A stretch of 64,000 bases of DNA from Ecdyonurus torrentis (GCA_949318235.1 OX439137.1:23857653-23921652), one strand, 5' to 3'. Positions 43,974 through 57,690 are shown, counted from the stretch's first letter. Program-made: numbers and translations. Notes: generated from the sequence alone by a model not told the origin.

Positions 43974-45184
43974 GGTTTTATTGAAAGCAAAAATCCAAAA
44001 TATTCAATTTTTCAAAATATTTATATTCACAGAACTATGAACCAGAAAGTTTCAAGATGCATTTTAATAATTAAAAATATTGTTATTATAATAACTACGA
44101 GATCATTATGTATATCAATATGGTTTTGTAATAAAAAAATTTAGCATACCAATTCTAGCAATTATTTTCTACCATTAGTCTTTTAACGTAATTTTTTAAA
44201 ATTCACTTGTATGGCATTTTCTCTTATGTTACTTATACGTAACACTAACTTATACTATACGTTTATAATATTTCTATATTTTTTTCTAATTTCTGCTTAT
44301 TTTTTTCTTTTCAGATGACCTTTTATATTTTTAACCTTCTTTCTTTAAACAAAATTAATGATATCAACTTTGACATTTTTCAAAGTATTTAATCTTAATA
44401 AATTTAGTTATTTTATTTTATTAGACGTAAACAATAGCTAAATAATAAAAATTTCTATAATAATTCAATTTTTAAAAAGCATAAATAAAAAAAAATATTG
44501 CTTTAAATAATAATACGTATACATTTTAATAAAATAATATAATTGAAATAAAAAAATACTTACAGTTATTTCTTAAGTTGCATTTATAAATGTATTTTAT
44601 TTTTTGGGTAAAATTGTTCTAAAATATTTCTTTGTTTTCACTAATTTAACACATTGTTACTTATTTTAGGAGAAAGATGTTCACTCACCAAAGTTTAAGA
44701 TAAATCTGTAGTAATATACAGCATCCAACAGGCTTCCCGCCCTATGGACCAATCCAACAGGTTGAGATAGGGAGTGGTGGTTTTTAAATATCAATGTTTA
44801 AAACTCTTACGGCATCTTTGGTGTAGAAAATGAACTATATTTTTAGTTTATATTTTAGTGGTCTCTATAGGAGGTTTATAGAATTATTTGTAGGTTTGTT
44901 AAAATTGAATTTTTAAATACTTTTAGTAAAATTTCAAAATAATAATAATAATAATAAAAAAAAAAACAAGGAGTTTATTTTATTTCATATATTCTAATTG
45001 ATGGCATAGTTCTAAATCGATTTATATGCGTGATTTTCTATTTTTTGAGTTTATTAAGAAAAGTAATGAATTTTTTAATTCAAAAATTTATGTCACTGAT
45101 GGCAACTTATGTATATGGACACAGGAAAAAACTTACGCCCATTACAACATTTTACGATTTTCAAATATTAATCGAAACTTAAAA

Positions 45185-45512
45185 GAATAGACCAGAAGAA
45201 AAAAATAAGCATTTATAGCACAAAATACTTGATGGGACTTACATAAATAACTTTAGTTTGTCTCAAAACCCAACTGTATCTCCGTAGTAGTGATCAGAAA
45301 ATTTCAATTTATGCAACCCGCACAACATTTTTTACTAATTTTTGCATGTTTCTGACGTTAGAAACATGAATAGTCACGCAGATTGCATACTTTACAATAT
45401 TTTCACTCTCTCTCATGGAGCTACATTGGCATCATGGTAAAAATTATCAACAGTTTTGAAGATCCCATTTCATGTTTATTCATTAAAAAGCACATGTTGT
45501 TTTATGTGGTCA
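45185..45512 (+). mobile_element. MITE family 8, copy
   Basis: Full body and left end; the right end stops at TTTTATGTGGTC, losing the last bases of the inverted repeat. Confidence 0.7.
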
Positions 45513-45973
45513 ATAAATTCAACAATTAGAAATTCACATATTTTATATATCTATCGATTCAAGACAATGTCCTCTTTTAGAATATGCAATAAAGTAACCA
45601 CTTTTTTTTTTTTTTTTTTAGTCTTCATTATTGTTTTTATTTAAAAAAAAAAAAGGATTATTTTTTAAAGAGAGGGGTCACATCCGTCAGACGGTTGTAA
45701 AAGCAACAAAGAAGATTACTAATTACTAATTAGTATACGTTAAGTTTATAAAATCTTCTTTTGTTTTTATATTTTAAAATAAACTTTTCAATGCATCTTC
45801 TCTGAATAAACAAATAACGTGTAATGTTTTGATGTGTATATTATTAAAAATTATTTCAATTATTTCTAGATAATTTATTTAATCATCAAATAAAATGCAT
45901 TGTTTTTGTGAGTTAATATTCTGTAAAATTTTTACAATATTTATATATTTTAAAGCTAGTTTTTTTTTAACTT

Positions 45974-45977
<4 letters not shown>

Positions 45978-46039
<62 letters not shown>
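45978..46039. repeat. (AG)n microsatellite
   Basis: About 31 AG units. Confidence 0.97.
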
Positions 46040-46042
<3 letters not shown>

Positions 46043-46824
46043 TAAAAATATTTTGAATTAGGTGGGCACTCGAACCAGTTTCAGTTAACAGAGCTTATCA
46101 TAATTCCAAAAAGTGTGTTAAATAGTATCACAAAAATACGAGACATTTTTAAGAAAGATATATTTTGTCCCTATTATCTGATACCCAAATTAAGGCTCTA
46201 AAAGTTTTATCATAGGTAGTTGTTATGTTATTATTCAAATTTACTATAAAAGACGATTAAATGTTAGAGGATCAACTTTTTGAATTTCAAAGCTACAATG
46301 GGGAAGGTTAAAATAAATTAGGGAGTAATTGCGTTGTGAACACTGTCCGGCTGAATGGATAGATATACGAGTTTTTAATTTCTGAGTTCATAAGTATTTT
46401 TAATTAATCTTTTAATGTGACAAAATTACGTCAAGGATGGCAACTTTTCCTATGCCCACATGCATAAGTTATCATCTCTGACGTCATATTTTCAACAAAA
46501 TTGAAATTACTTACTGAACTTAAAAATTAGAAATTTATATGTAAAATAATTCAGAACAATATCATCTTTTAGAATCTAAAATAAAATTACCCCCCTAAAA
46601 TATTGTTGAGTCTACTTAATTATTCAAGTTCAGTTTATCACACGGAATAAATTATCTAAACAGTTACTATTTACACTTTTTTTTATAATAAATTCGTAAG
46701 ATACATACAAAGTTTTTTTAAGATCTAACTATTTACAGCTGAATAAATTACGTTTGTACTCACAAGTTACTGTTTAAACTTTTTTTCAAACAAGTTATTG
46801 GTTTGTGCTAAAGAATTACGTCTA

Positions 46825-47138
46825 TAGCTCGTTCTGTAAAGTAAAGTGAATCTCAATAACAGTGATTGGCTGACCAAAAAAATAAGACACGTTCATTGGT
46901 TGATCTTTTTTTATTTTGAACCGATAAAAATGAGTCGCATATTGAGACTGGAACTTTTTTTTTAGGAAGTTTCTTTCATTCATATCAAGTTCAAAGTTCT
47001 AAAAGAAGAAATAACAATGATCGACCATATAAACGTAGTAAACAGGTAACGACGTCATAATCAGCTGTTTATAACAAAGGAACCTTTTCGAAGATGGCTC
47101 ATAAGTCATAATTTGTGTGTAAATTTATAGAACGAGCT
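46825..47138 (-). mobile_element. MITE family 1, full-length copy
   Basis: Left end AGCTCGTTCTGTAAAGT and right end TTTATAGAACGAGCT are inverted repeats about 314 bp apart. The internal blocks are in the opposite order to the 13.5-kb copy. Confidence 0.8.
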
Positions 47139-47654
47139 CATGTATATGCAAAATTTGTTCAGTTTATGTTTTCCGTGCAGAGAAAAAGAATACAATTTCA
47201 AATACAATCACATATTCACATATTAATTCAATATTCATTATCAATAAAAAGTTTTGAAAGTAATGAAGATAGAAAAACATCAACACAATAATGAGAAAAT
47301 ATTGATTGTATATTATAGATTATAGTTTTAAAAATATCAGTATAGATGGTTTAAAAAAATATATATTTACGGTCATTGCAAGTTGATGCTTGGATAGCAA
47401 ATACGTATTAGGCATGCTACGATAAACATACAAAAAGCTAACTTTGATAAAAAAAAAAAAGTATTAAAAAAAAAGTTGGATATTATAGATAAACCAATAG
47501 TATATAACAAAATTCCATAAAAAATCAGATTTATGATGGATTTGTTTATAAATGTATTAAATTGAAAATACTATAAGTATCATTGACGTAAATTACGTAT
47601 TAAGACAGTAAAAAAAAATTCCATTACTCATTATATCTTATTTGTCCATTGTTA

Positions 47655-47815
47655 AAGCCAAAGACCACATAAAACAATTTGTGCTTTTTAATGAATAAAC
47701 ATGAAATGGGATCTTCAAAATTGATGACAATTTTTACCAGAATGTTAATGTTGCCCCACGAGAGATCATGAAAATACTAATGGAAATAAAATATTGAAAT
47801 AGTAAATATTGTCAT
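47655..47815 (-). mobile_element. MITE family 8, half copy
   Basis: Starts AAAGCCAAAGACCACATAAAAC and covers about the first half of the element read on the minus strand, then stops. Confidence 0.65.
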
Positions 47816-47973
47816 TCCCTGATATGTATCGTCATATTTTTTTTTTACGTTGGGAATGATTCAAATATTAGGCTTTACATTTTTAGTAGAAGTTTCAAAA
47901 ACTGTTTAAAAATGGAGTTATTAAGAGTATTTAGCATTATATATTCACCCGCTGCACTCAATTATAAAGTGAC

Positions 47974-48336
47974 TTTTTCCCATGTTGTGTTCTTGTGCTG
48001 CATATTCACTATAGTTCCTTCGAAACATTGTCTTATAAACGTGTAAAATGGATACTTCACACACGGGCCATGCCCTAAAACTGTACGTACACAGCCCGGT
48101 ATTTGCCGTGACAGCTTAGAGAAACTGTGAAAACTATAGACAGGCTGGACGGTGCAATTACATCAATCACATACACATCCCGAATACTGTGCGTCGTTAT
48201 GGAATATGTAAACGCGTATCGTGCAAGTGTTGTGCTCTCGCACTTCATGTACGCACCCAGCAGTGGCTCGAACATGAACTCGGTAAAGAACACACAGTTA
48301 CAAATCAGCTACCTTCACAATCGACCATACTAGCTA
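47974..48336 (-). mobile_element. tRNA-derived SINE, diverged copy 5
   Basis: Recognised from the shared body (plus-strand CTGTGAAAACTATAGACAGG region, CAGTGGCTCGAAC B-box region) and a T run at the left end. The hairpin stem is damaged. Two short open frames over it are shadows. Confidence 0.7.
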
Positions 48337-48875
48337 GGTTAATTGGTAAAGAGGAACAGAAAAATGTGATATACTTATTTTAGGATTTTTATTATTAAAT
48401 TTTCGAAATACTTATTTTTCAGTGTAATATGTGATAATAATATAAAAATATATATTTTTAATCTATATATTTTTTCTCTCTTCTCCAAGCAAAACTTATT
48501 AAACTTTTATTATTAAACTTCATATGAAACTTACAATTTTTTTTAACTTTATTTTTATTTATAACAGTTTTCAAGTATCACTATATAGTTTTATAGTAGA
48601 ACTTTATAGTTAAAAAGATTATCATTTGACCTATCTTTTTTTTTTTGTTAACTATAAAATCTTTTATTTTACGTATTTTTTACTTCGGTCAACATCTAGG
48701 AGAAAAGCTATATCAAATGTTTTCAGTAGCAAATCAACATCATAGAGGATTTTTGTCGTTCTGTTAAATTTAATTTCAAATTAAATTTTCTGACTATAAT
48801 ACATATTATATATTTATCAATTGCAAGAAAAAAAAATTGATCATATATCTACTTTCTTAAAGCCATATACCAAAA

Positions 48876-49054
48876 TAAAGCCATAGACCATATGAAACAA
48901 CAATGCAACGTGTTTTATTCTATGTGCTCTTTAATAGTTAAACACAAAATAGGATCTCCAAAACTGATGACAATTTTTACCGGGATGTCAATGTGGCCCT
49001 ACAAGAGAGCGTGAAAATACTGTAAAGTATGCTATTAACTTAAATATTTCATCC

Positions 49055-49087
<33 letters not shown>

Positions 49088-49278
49088 CTTAAGAAAGAGG
49101 CAATACAATTAGTATAAATGTTGTGTGGGTTACATAGCTTGAAATTTTCTGATCCCTACAACGGCGCTACATTTGATTTTTTATTTTGAGACAAGTTAAT
49201 GGTAAGTGAAGTGGTAAGTCCTATTAAGTGTTTTGTGATATAAATGCTAATGTTTTCTTCTTGTCTATATATTTAAAG
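48876..49278 (-). mobile_element. MITE family 8, full-length copy with a C/T tract
   Basis: From AAAGCCATAGACCATATG to TTCTTGTCTATAT. The interior has a run of about 11 C followed by a long T run (49052-49086) that other copies lack, so the copy is longer than its relatives. Confidence 0.7.
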
Positions 49279-49536
49279 GCACCGATATTTTTTAAGTATA
49301 CTCTCAATATGATCATCGATAGGCAAGTGAATAAAGATAATATACATGTTTTAGTATTGTATTTTTATTTTAAATTATATTATGAAGTTAGTTTTATGAT
49401 TTTTTTTTCTTTTAAAATGACGTCAGAGTCATGCCACACCAAATTTTCTTTGATTTTTTTTATTATTATTTTTGTGGGCTAAACTTCTACACGTCATTTA
49501 ATGCATAATTTAATATTTAAGCACGACGAAAAAATA

Positions 49537-49539
<3 letters not shown>

Positions 49540-49583
<44 letters not shown>
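49540..49583. repeat. A44 tract
   Basis: Uninterrupted A run. It could be the tail of a retroposon, but I recognise no body before it. Confidence 0.9.
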
Positions 49584-49588
<5 letters not shown>

Positions 49589-50050
49589 GTTATGCTGTTG
49601 ATATAACAATACTATAGCACATCAGTTTGTCAAAAATAACTACAAAAAATATAATAAGACAAAATACATCATTTTTTTTAAATAAGCTGCCTTGAAATAC
49701 TTCTGTTAAACACTATTATACACTGAAAAAATAGTATTATGAGTTCTCCCTCCTCCCCATATTGTGTTAATACTTATTCTAATCATTTTATATATTTTAC
49801 TGTTATACACACGGAAATAATAAATTACGTAATTTATGCTGCGTTTATGTTATTATTATAGCATAAATGGTGCTAAATTAGAATAATATAAATAATTATG
49901 TTGTACAACAAAATATTTATGCTAAGTTACACAGATATAATGAAGTATAGCATAAATTATTCAACTAATTGTGCTGAAAATGAACTAGCATAATTATTAC
50001 GTTTATTTCCCCCATGCATAAAGTTTAACGACCGATAAAAAGAGTAATCG

Positions 50051-50435
50051 TGGGCCAGCCTTGTCCTAAATATGTACACAGCCCGACATGACAGCCTATA
50101 GAAAGCCTTGGAATCATCAAAACAGGCTGGCAGATGCTATCACATCAATCGCATGCATCACCCAAATACTGGTGCATTGTCAAATACGCGTAAAAGTTTG
50201 TGCTCTTAGACTTTTCTTATGTAATATTCACATATAATGTTGTGGTCAAGGTTTTACAACCCCTTAATAAAGTTTCATCATAAGGTTTCCCTCAGCCATC
50301 ACATTGCGAATGTGAAGGCTAGCTATATGATTATCATTATGCACCTAACAGTGGCTCGAACTCGAACATACGCATGGTGAGGAGCACATAGAGTTAAGAG
50401 CCAAAACCCTTCACTACTCAGCTAAAATACTCAAA
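50051..50435 (-). mobile_element. tRNA-derived SINE, copy 6, interrupted
   Basis: Body sequence 50051-50213 and head 50340-50435 match the SINE. About 125 bp between them (roughly 50215-50339) do not, and are an insertion or a local rearrangement. The 3' tail and hairpin are missing. Confidence 0.6.
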
Positions 50436-50755
50436 ACTCATCGGAGTTATAAAAGAGCACTAGAAACAAAAGTTGCCGTAATGTTGATATTTTTACAAGT
50501 TTGTTTCATATGGTTTAATTCTTCTTACTTAAAAGTGTTCGATTCAAAACGTTACCACCCATATATCGTTAAATCCTTCTCATTCATAATCTAGCTGTAT
50601 CTGATCGTAAGTAACGGTGTAACTAAAACAATTGCTGAGTAATTAATATATGGTATTAGTGTTAATGCTGACTTATTTTATAATACATTATATTTGTTTA
50701 ATAATGCTAAAATTAAGTTTCATGCTGTTTCAGTAAGACAAAAAGATACATTAAT

Positions 50756-51045
50756 GAGCTGGTATGGCTGAGTGGTGAAGGCAGCTGACTCGAAATTATG
50801 TGTTCCTATCTGAGCACAAGGTTCTAAACACTGCTGGGTGCTTAAGTGAAGTGTGAGAGCACTTATCACGTTGCACGATGCGTGTGTACATGCATACTAT
50901 GACATCGTACAGCATTCGGGATGAACATTACTTATGTGATTGTACTGTCCAGCCTGACTGTTTCCACGGTTTCTCTAGGCCAGCAGAGTAAATGCAGGGA
51001 TGAGTTATTTATAGAACTTGGCTGGCCTGCGTGTGAGGTTTTTAC
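50756..51045 (+). mobile_element. tRNA-derived SINE, copy 7, 3'-incomplete
   Basis: The head preserves the tRNA-Ser resemblance best: ATGGCTGAGTGGTGAAGGC (A box) and GACTCGAAATTA, which fits a tRNA-Ser anticodon loop with CGA. A degenerate B box GGTTCTAAACAC follows. The body is recognisable to about 51045; the hairpin and A tail are lost. Confidence 0.7.
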
Positions 51046-51590
51046 TGTACGCGACAATATTTTGACGGTACTATGGTAAAGGTGTAGAAATAGAATATAA
51101 TATGGATATAAAATATGGATATATTCTAAATAATATAATCGTCAACTTTTTTTTCAGTGTATGTACACACAAAACGTGATCCATCATTACACGTAGCTTT
51201 TAGTTGTTTATAAGAGTTGATTCACCTGTCATAATGTTGTTTATGGCGAGTATCAACTTTTCAAACTATAATAATAACTGAGAACTTTCTATCAAACTTT
51301 ATTCCCAATACAAAAAGAAACAAAACTGTTTTGTGGTTCATTTTTTATAACAACTTTGTTGTTATTGTTTTTGTGAATGTTTTGTTTGTAATTATTAATA
51401 TTAAAATAATTTGTCTAAATTTATTGTGTCACATTTCTTTAGTTCTTTTTTTATACATACATAATATACTTTAACTGTATGTGCAGAAAATTAGGTACTG
51501 CGGTGGTTATATATTCTTTCATTTGTATTCTTTTTTCTACGTATAGGATGTAAAATTTTATTGTCTTGTACGCATATATATATATATATA

Positions 51591-51748
51591 TATATCGATG
51601 CTTAACCGTCGAAGTGAACGAACTACACTTTACAAATTCCAAGTTCCCCCACCTAGTTCTCATGTTAAAACGCGTAGAAGCGCCAAACGCAGATCGTTCA
51701 TTTTGAGTGAAATTTGTAAAGTGTAGTTCGTTCACTTCGACGGGTAAA

Positions 51749-51760
<12 letters not shown>
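51591..51760. mobile_element. MITE family 5, palindromic ends flanked by (AT)n
   Basis: CGATG then CGTCGAAGTGAACGAACTAC on the left is matched by its reverse complement on the right; inverted ends of about 45 bp around a ~80-bp core. Both sides are (AT)n tracts, consistent with insertion into a microsatellite. The minus-strand open frame across it is spurious. Confidence 0.75.
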
Positions 51761-51785
<25 letters not shown>

Positions 51786-51997
51786 GTGTACCATACATAT
51801 CTGATTGTTATTGATTCTGAAAATGTTATCAAATTCTTCAAAGGTAATTGTTACCATTAAACTTCAAAAAAAAGTTTTGGTTTTTATAAACTTCACAGAA
51901 ACAATCCTACAAACAAAATAAAAACTATTTTTATAAAACAATAATGTAATATAAACGGTTGGAAATTTAGCTTGCTAAAAAATTAATGTATTGAGAA

Positions 51998-52026
51998 CCA
52001 ACCAAGGCCTAGGCCTTATCGGTTGG
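51998..52026 (-). other. Isolated LINE-type 3' stem-loop
   Basis: On the minus strand this reads as the same outer stem CCAACC/GGTTGG with GAT bulge and AAGGC/GCCTT inner stem, but with a different loop. No poly(A) tail and no RT frame are next to it, so it is a relic or a related element whose body I cannot recognise. Confidence 0.5.
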
Positions 52027-52029
52027 TTT

Positions 52030-53835
52030 GAATGATTTAAACCTGGTCTACTCTAAAATACACCTAACCCTTAAACACACCAGTCGTTCTAGTAATAAAC
52101 TGGAGATAATAAATTTGTTAAGTAGGGAATTTCTAGTTATAATGACGTCATTATTTCGAGAATACAGTAGTAAAGCTACAGTAACCTTCTTTAAAAAAAA
52201 AATCTCACCATTTTGTGAGATTTTAGAGAAGTTTAGGAATATGCAATGTTTACTAATGATGGGTACATTAAATTTAAAATGAAAAAAAAAAAAGTTCAAA
52301 AATGTTTTACTCCTACCTACCACAAACAAAATCAGAAATACATCAGAAAACCTGCGATTCATCAAGATAAATTAAATTTTGCTTTGAGTACAATGGCTCT
52401 TTCATAATTCTTCATCTTATTTTATAATTATTTATTTATTATTATTTGTAAAAACTGCCTATATTCACAAAAATTCAAAATTAAAATCTAAAAATAAATA
52501 TGTTTTTAAAAAAGTGAAATATACTTACAGTTCAAAAGGAATTATAAAAGAGCTAAAAATATATATTTTAAAATATTAAGCCTCACAAAAAAAAAAGGGA
52601 GATTATTATTTTTCACCGCATGAATAAACCCTGAGCAATTTGTAAATTAAACCAAAAATCCCCAAGTACGAAGTATAGAGAAACCACTTGGAAAAAATTA
52701 CTCAAGGACTCCTGGGGCGCTCGTTTACCATTTTAATTTCTTAAGTATCACAAAAATATATAGAGAATAAAGCTATACCAGATTAACTTGAGAAAAATAT
52801 ATTCTGTAAAATATAATTTTATTTTTATTTGAATGAGTTAGGTACAAGTTTTTAAATGAAAAAGCATAGATTTTTATTGCATAAATTTACGTACGTAATC
52901 GTTTTTCTCAACATGAACTTTATATTTTGTAATGATGTGAGTGGAACTCTATTATGTTTCTTTTTAGAAATCCCAAAAGTATTTTTTTAACTAAAAAATA
53001 TGTATTACTTTAACTGTATCAGATACACTATAAGTACACGGAAAGAATAGAATAAATAAGAGATCTTCATTATTTTATATAACAAGTTGAATTTTACCAC
53101 TAAATAAATAGAACTATGATTCAAGATCCAGTTACTTTACAAATTGTAACGCAGTAGACGTCCAGTATAATAAAAATATAATGTTATACAGTATAGTCTC
53201 TGTTTGTTTTTTTCCGTGTACTATATATACACCGTGTCCTAAGATACGCTCTGGTGCATGGGTTAAACGTTTTGTCTTGTGTCAAGGCCTTATATAGAAG
53301 CCCAAAATTATGACCTTACTTATGATTTAGATCATGTTCCAAAAAATTTGTCACTGCAGTTAAAAAAAAATGGCTTTTCTTTTTTAATGTTTATTTTGTA
53401 TAGGAATGAAATGTAATAAGATTAACCGTATTTATTTAAAATGGCCACTTATTTAACATTGTAAAATATAGCTAGGCCTTACCAGTGTTCAACAGATAAC
53501 CGGAAGTCGACCAGTGGAAAAGTTAAAGGAATAGAGGTTATATTGAAATAATATATTTTATCATTCAAAAACTGGTACTAAATTAGTAATGCTATACTTA
53601 TCAATGAAACTGTAGATAATGTAAGATAACGACTGCACATTCCGTTCGTCTTCTGCAAGATTTAATTCTTTATGTCCGGTATTTTTTACATTTTGCTAGC
53701 GAAAAAAATACTATCGTTTTTTTTTTATTTTTTTTTTATTTATTGATTTTTTAAGTTGTACTTATACCGGAAATAGATCTTGGCGATCGGGCAAATTTGG
53801 AAAAGATGAACGAAATGCGCAGTCGGTTCCTTACA
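52030..53835. other. AT-rich stretch without recognised genes
   Basis: Two overlapping short frames on opposite strands at 52.03-52.36 kb have no recognisable motif. A short self-complementary stretch occurs at about 52200-52225 (ATCTCACCATTTTGTGAGAT). Confidence 0.5.
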
Positions 53836-53840
53836 TTACT

Positions 53841-53946
53841 GCTGTTTGTAAACACTGTTCTCTGCCCCTAAAATGACGATCGCCTTTGGTTATTCAAATG
53901 GAATGTGCATTTTTTGGTGCAAGGAAACAGGGTTTACGAACAACAT
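53841..53946. mobile_element. MITE family 7, second copy
   Basis: Same ends and core as the 57.69-kb copy (CTGTTCTCTGCCCC, GATCGCCTTTGGTTATTC), in reverse orientation with several substitutions. Confidence 0.7.
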
Positions 53947-54315
53947 TATTATTTACAGTTTCATTGATACTTATGTTAAAAAAAAAAAAAAAAAGTGTTG
54001 AATTTAAATGGTAAAATATACCTTCATGAATACAACACAAGCAAATAAATTTCTTTATACCTTATTCTACTGTAATTCAAATAATAATACAATGTAATAA
54101 AACAATTACTTATACATTACAGCTAAATGACGATTTATACAATTTATTTCATAGAGTATAACATTGTCCACTCTATTTTCGTTGTCCAAATAATATTTTA
54201 TAACCTGTACACTAATACGTTATTGTTATTTAATGAATAAATAATGGGAATGGTAAGCCTTTTTTTCTTCTTCTTCTTCAAGATTTTCCTATTCTTTTCG
54301 ATGTTCATTTTTTTC

Positions 54316-54319
<4 letters not shown>

Positions 54320-54379
<60 letters not shown>
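54320..54379. repeat. (CT)n microsatellite
   Basis: About 30 CT units. Confidence 0.97.
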
Positions 54380-54380
<1 letters not shown>

Positions 54381-55214
54381 CTCTTCTTTACCTTTTATAC
54401 TTTGAAAAACGTGATAGGAATTACAAAATATGAAAGTTGTTGGGACCAAAATTATATACTTGAAATAAATACAAAAAATGATGCGTAAATATATTTTTTT
54501 CTTAAATGTTAAAAATGTACTTTTTTGTTAATTTTTACTAAAAAAAACCTACTATAATGCAATAATAAAAACGATCAATCTTATTATGATATTAAAAAAC
54601 TTGCAAAAGTGGGTTTAGTAAAAATATAAACAAACTCAGAGCCTAACAATATTAGCAAAGTGCTAGCAGTTGACTTTGTATTCCCGCTTAAATTTTCTTT
54701 TGGGGGAATAACAGAAGACAAGATAGATTTTTTTTTATTAATATTAAAATTACTGTAGTTTACTGACTGTAACTGTATACTGACTTCAATAATCAGGTAT
54801 AATAAGAAGAAAGCTCTTCTTCTTCTTTTTTTAACTAAACTATCTACATTTTTGCTCATCTTATATATATTGTTTTGCAGTATTTAAGAATTGTGTCAGC
54901 AAATTTTAGGCAGTAAAAGTATTTTACTATTTGGTATATACATTTTAGTATTATAATTATGACGAATAAAGAATTTTAATGTTTATTTTTAACTTCACGA
55001 AAAAAAAAAGTAATTAATGCAGCATTAAGTAATTTCTATACCTTTATTAGACTAGCATGAATAATTATGTACAAGAAAGAATCATAGTTGTATGTATAGT
55101 ATAGTATAGCATACATATAATTCATTATTATTAGTTATTGAATATAATAGTATAAATTACATAATAAATAAATATTGATAAAAATGTGCTAGCAAAATTC
55201 TTACTCTATCTCCA

Positions 55215-55219
<5 letters not shown>

Positions 55220-55262
<43 letters not shown>
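55220..55262. repeat. (CT)n microsatellite
   Basis: About 21 CT units after an imperfect CTCCAT lead. Confidence 0.95.
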
Positions 55263-55266
<4 letters not shown>

Positions 55267-55711
55267 GCGTTGTTAGTGGCGTTTGAAATTAACTTTCCAC
55301 ATTCAAAGCTATACTTAAATAAAATATAAAAGATGTTTTAAAATTATCACATTTAAATGATATTATAAAAAAAAAAAATGAATTTTTCAATTGAAAATCT
55401 AAACACAATTTTTTTTATTGAATTGAAAAATCAATGTGTTTTAAAGACGACAAAATAATAAATATTTATAATATCAAGTGATTATTTTATCCAAATTTCT
55501 ATCTCTACGAAAATAAAATCGTAAAGTTAATATATTAAACAAATAATCTGATACTCCGTTTCAATTTGTATTGCTTTCATAAACCAAATTTAATGGAATT
55601 AATTTAGCGATTTAAAGTGTTAAAAAATAGAAGTAAGGAAACGATGATTATAAAAAGAAATGTTACGGTTAATGTGACGATAAAATAATTGTAGGAAATT
55701 GAAATAAAAAG

Positions 55712-55857
<146 letters not shown>

Positions 55858-56547
55858 TTATTATTATAGCTTTCAATTAGTAACAATTTATTTTAACGAT
55901 ATTTTTATATTTAATTGAAACGTATATAATAATATTTAATACTATATATATCTATAAAATCACATAAATATAAAATCATTAATTCGCTTTACCTGTTATA
56001 CGTATAAACAATTTAATAACTAAAATATTCGTTTTCAAATATAAGATAAAAACAAACTCTCAAAATGCAAAATTGTAGTTAAAAATCATTACATATATAA
56101 ATATTTGATAATATATTGATTTTTATTATTTAAAAAAACATTGAAAAAAATTGCCATTGCATTCAGCATTTTTTTCTTTTATTGCAGGCAATAATTTTGA
56201 TACAAGAAAAAAAAATTAATATTCTGGTAAGTTCTTCATTTTATTTTATTTTCTTTCTTTTAAAAAGTTATTTCGTTTCTAAAGTTATATAAGTAATTAT
56301 AGAACTGTTACAATTCTTTTCGAATACCAATTAAACAAAATCTACAAAAAAAAAAGTCTCTCTCACTCTCTTTCTGAGTAAATTTATATTCCTAAAGTGC
56401 TCTAACAAACGCAAAATCAGAGAAATAATTGCTATTTTATTTTTTTGATAGACTATTTTTTTTATGAGCAATAATTGTGTTAAATAAAGCAGCAAAAATG
56501 TTAGAGGCCAATTATTTCGATATAACTTGAGCGAGAGGAGGGAGGGA

Positions 56548-56586
<39 letters not shown>

Positions 56587-57167
56587 CCAATTTTATTATT
56601 TTTACTTTTTAAAACCTTATTATTTAAAAGAAAAACAATTTAACATGATTTTTTATATATATTATTTAGGAAAGTGCCGGAAGAGCTTTGATATTATGGG
56701 ATATCACTTTTTAAACAGCATTTAAAATCACTTTTTATGCTATTTAAAACTATGATAAAAATATTTTCATTGACATGGTCATATAAAAATTCTTATTAAA
56801 AAACTATTATTTTTCCAAGTGGAATTTCTATTACGTAATCTTATTTAGGAAAGTTTTGCTATAAATTTAAATAAACAATAATCAAATTCAATTAATTATA
56901 TTTGTCTCTATTTATTGTACAAATGACTCATACAACATTTCATTATTCTTGAAATAGACTGTAAAATTAAAAAAAAAACTTGTTTAAAAACTCATCCAAT
57001 TAAATAAAAAAAATGTATGTCTGTAGTACAGTCTAGTTCACAGTCATAAAAATATAGTGAAATAAAACATTTGCATTGAACGATAATATATTTTATATAA
57101 TATACATATGATATTCTGCATATTTAATTTTGTTTTTTCTGTACATTTGCAAATATAAATAAACAAT

Positions 57168-57600
57168 ATTTAATCAATGACAATAAGGAGTTATTTGTAA
57201 CGGAACTACAAGTGAAATTTAAATTGTTAAAAACAGATAATTACATTAAATTTGTTAAGGATAGACTAAGTAAAACTAAAGATGTCAGCCTGGCCTTCTA
57301 TAATACCCCTGCATTTAATATTAATAATATTAATGGGTGGAAAGGCCCAAACTGTACAGACAGGCATGTTTTTACCCGTTATGCGGTGCATGGTTTCCAC
57401 CATGTAATCTGTCAAATTAAAGAATTTCACGAGTGTAATGATAAATGTGTATGTGTATTATGTAGTGGCCTATGTACTAGGTACCACTTACTTCATTGTC
57501 CATCTCGGACCCTATCATTAAGTCAATATGCAAAAATGTAGACCTATATAAATATGTATATAAATATGTATAAGTACACCTTGGTGTTTAATAAATAAAT
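57168..57600 (+). mobile_element. C-terminal fragment of a second LINE family
   Basis: The open frame 57212-57541 (GTG read-in, open further upstream to about 57168) ends with a Cys/His cluster CNDKCVCVLCSGLCTRYHLLHCP. C..C followed by H.L..CP is the zinc-knuckle-like signature at the C-terminus of many R1/Jockey-type ORF2 proteins. After the stop comes an AT-rich 3' end with a short tetranucleotide/trinucleotide tail (AATAAATAAAT then AATAATAAT). It is 5'-truncated, and no RT catalytic region is present. It is not the same family as the copies at 5.4 and 12 kb. Confidence 0.55.
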
Positions 57601-57690
57601 AATAATAATAATTATCGATAAGTACACACGATTGTAATTATATATTTTACAAAATTCAAGTTCAATATTTCTTATAAAAATATCATTAAT

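Noticed and set aside
57212..57541. Host zinc-finger gene
   Set aside because: The Cys/His pattern and position near a repeat-type 3' tail fit a LINE ORF2 end better than a host protein.
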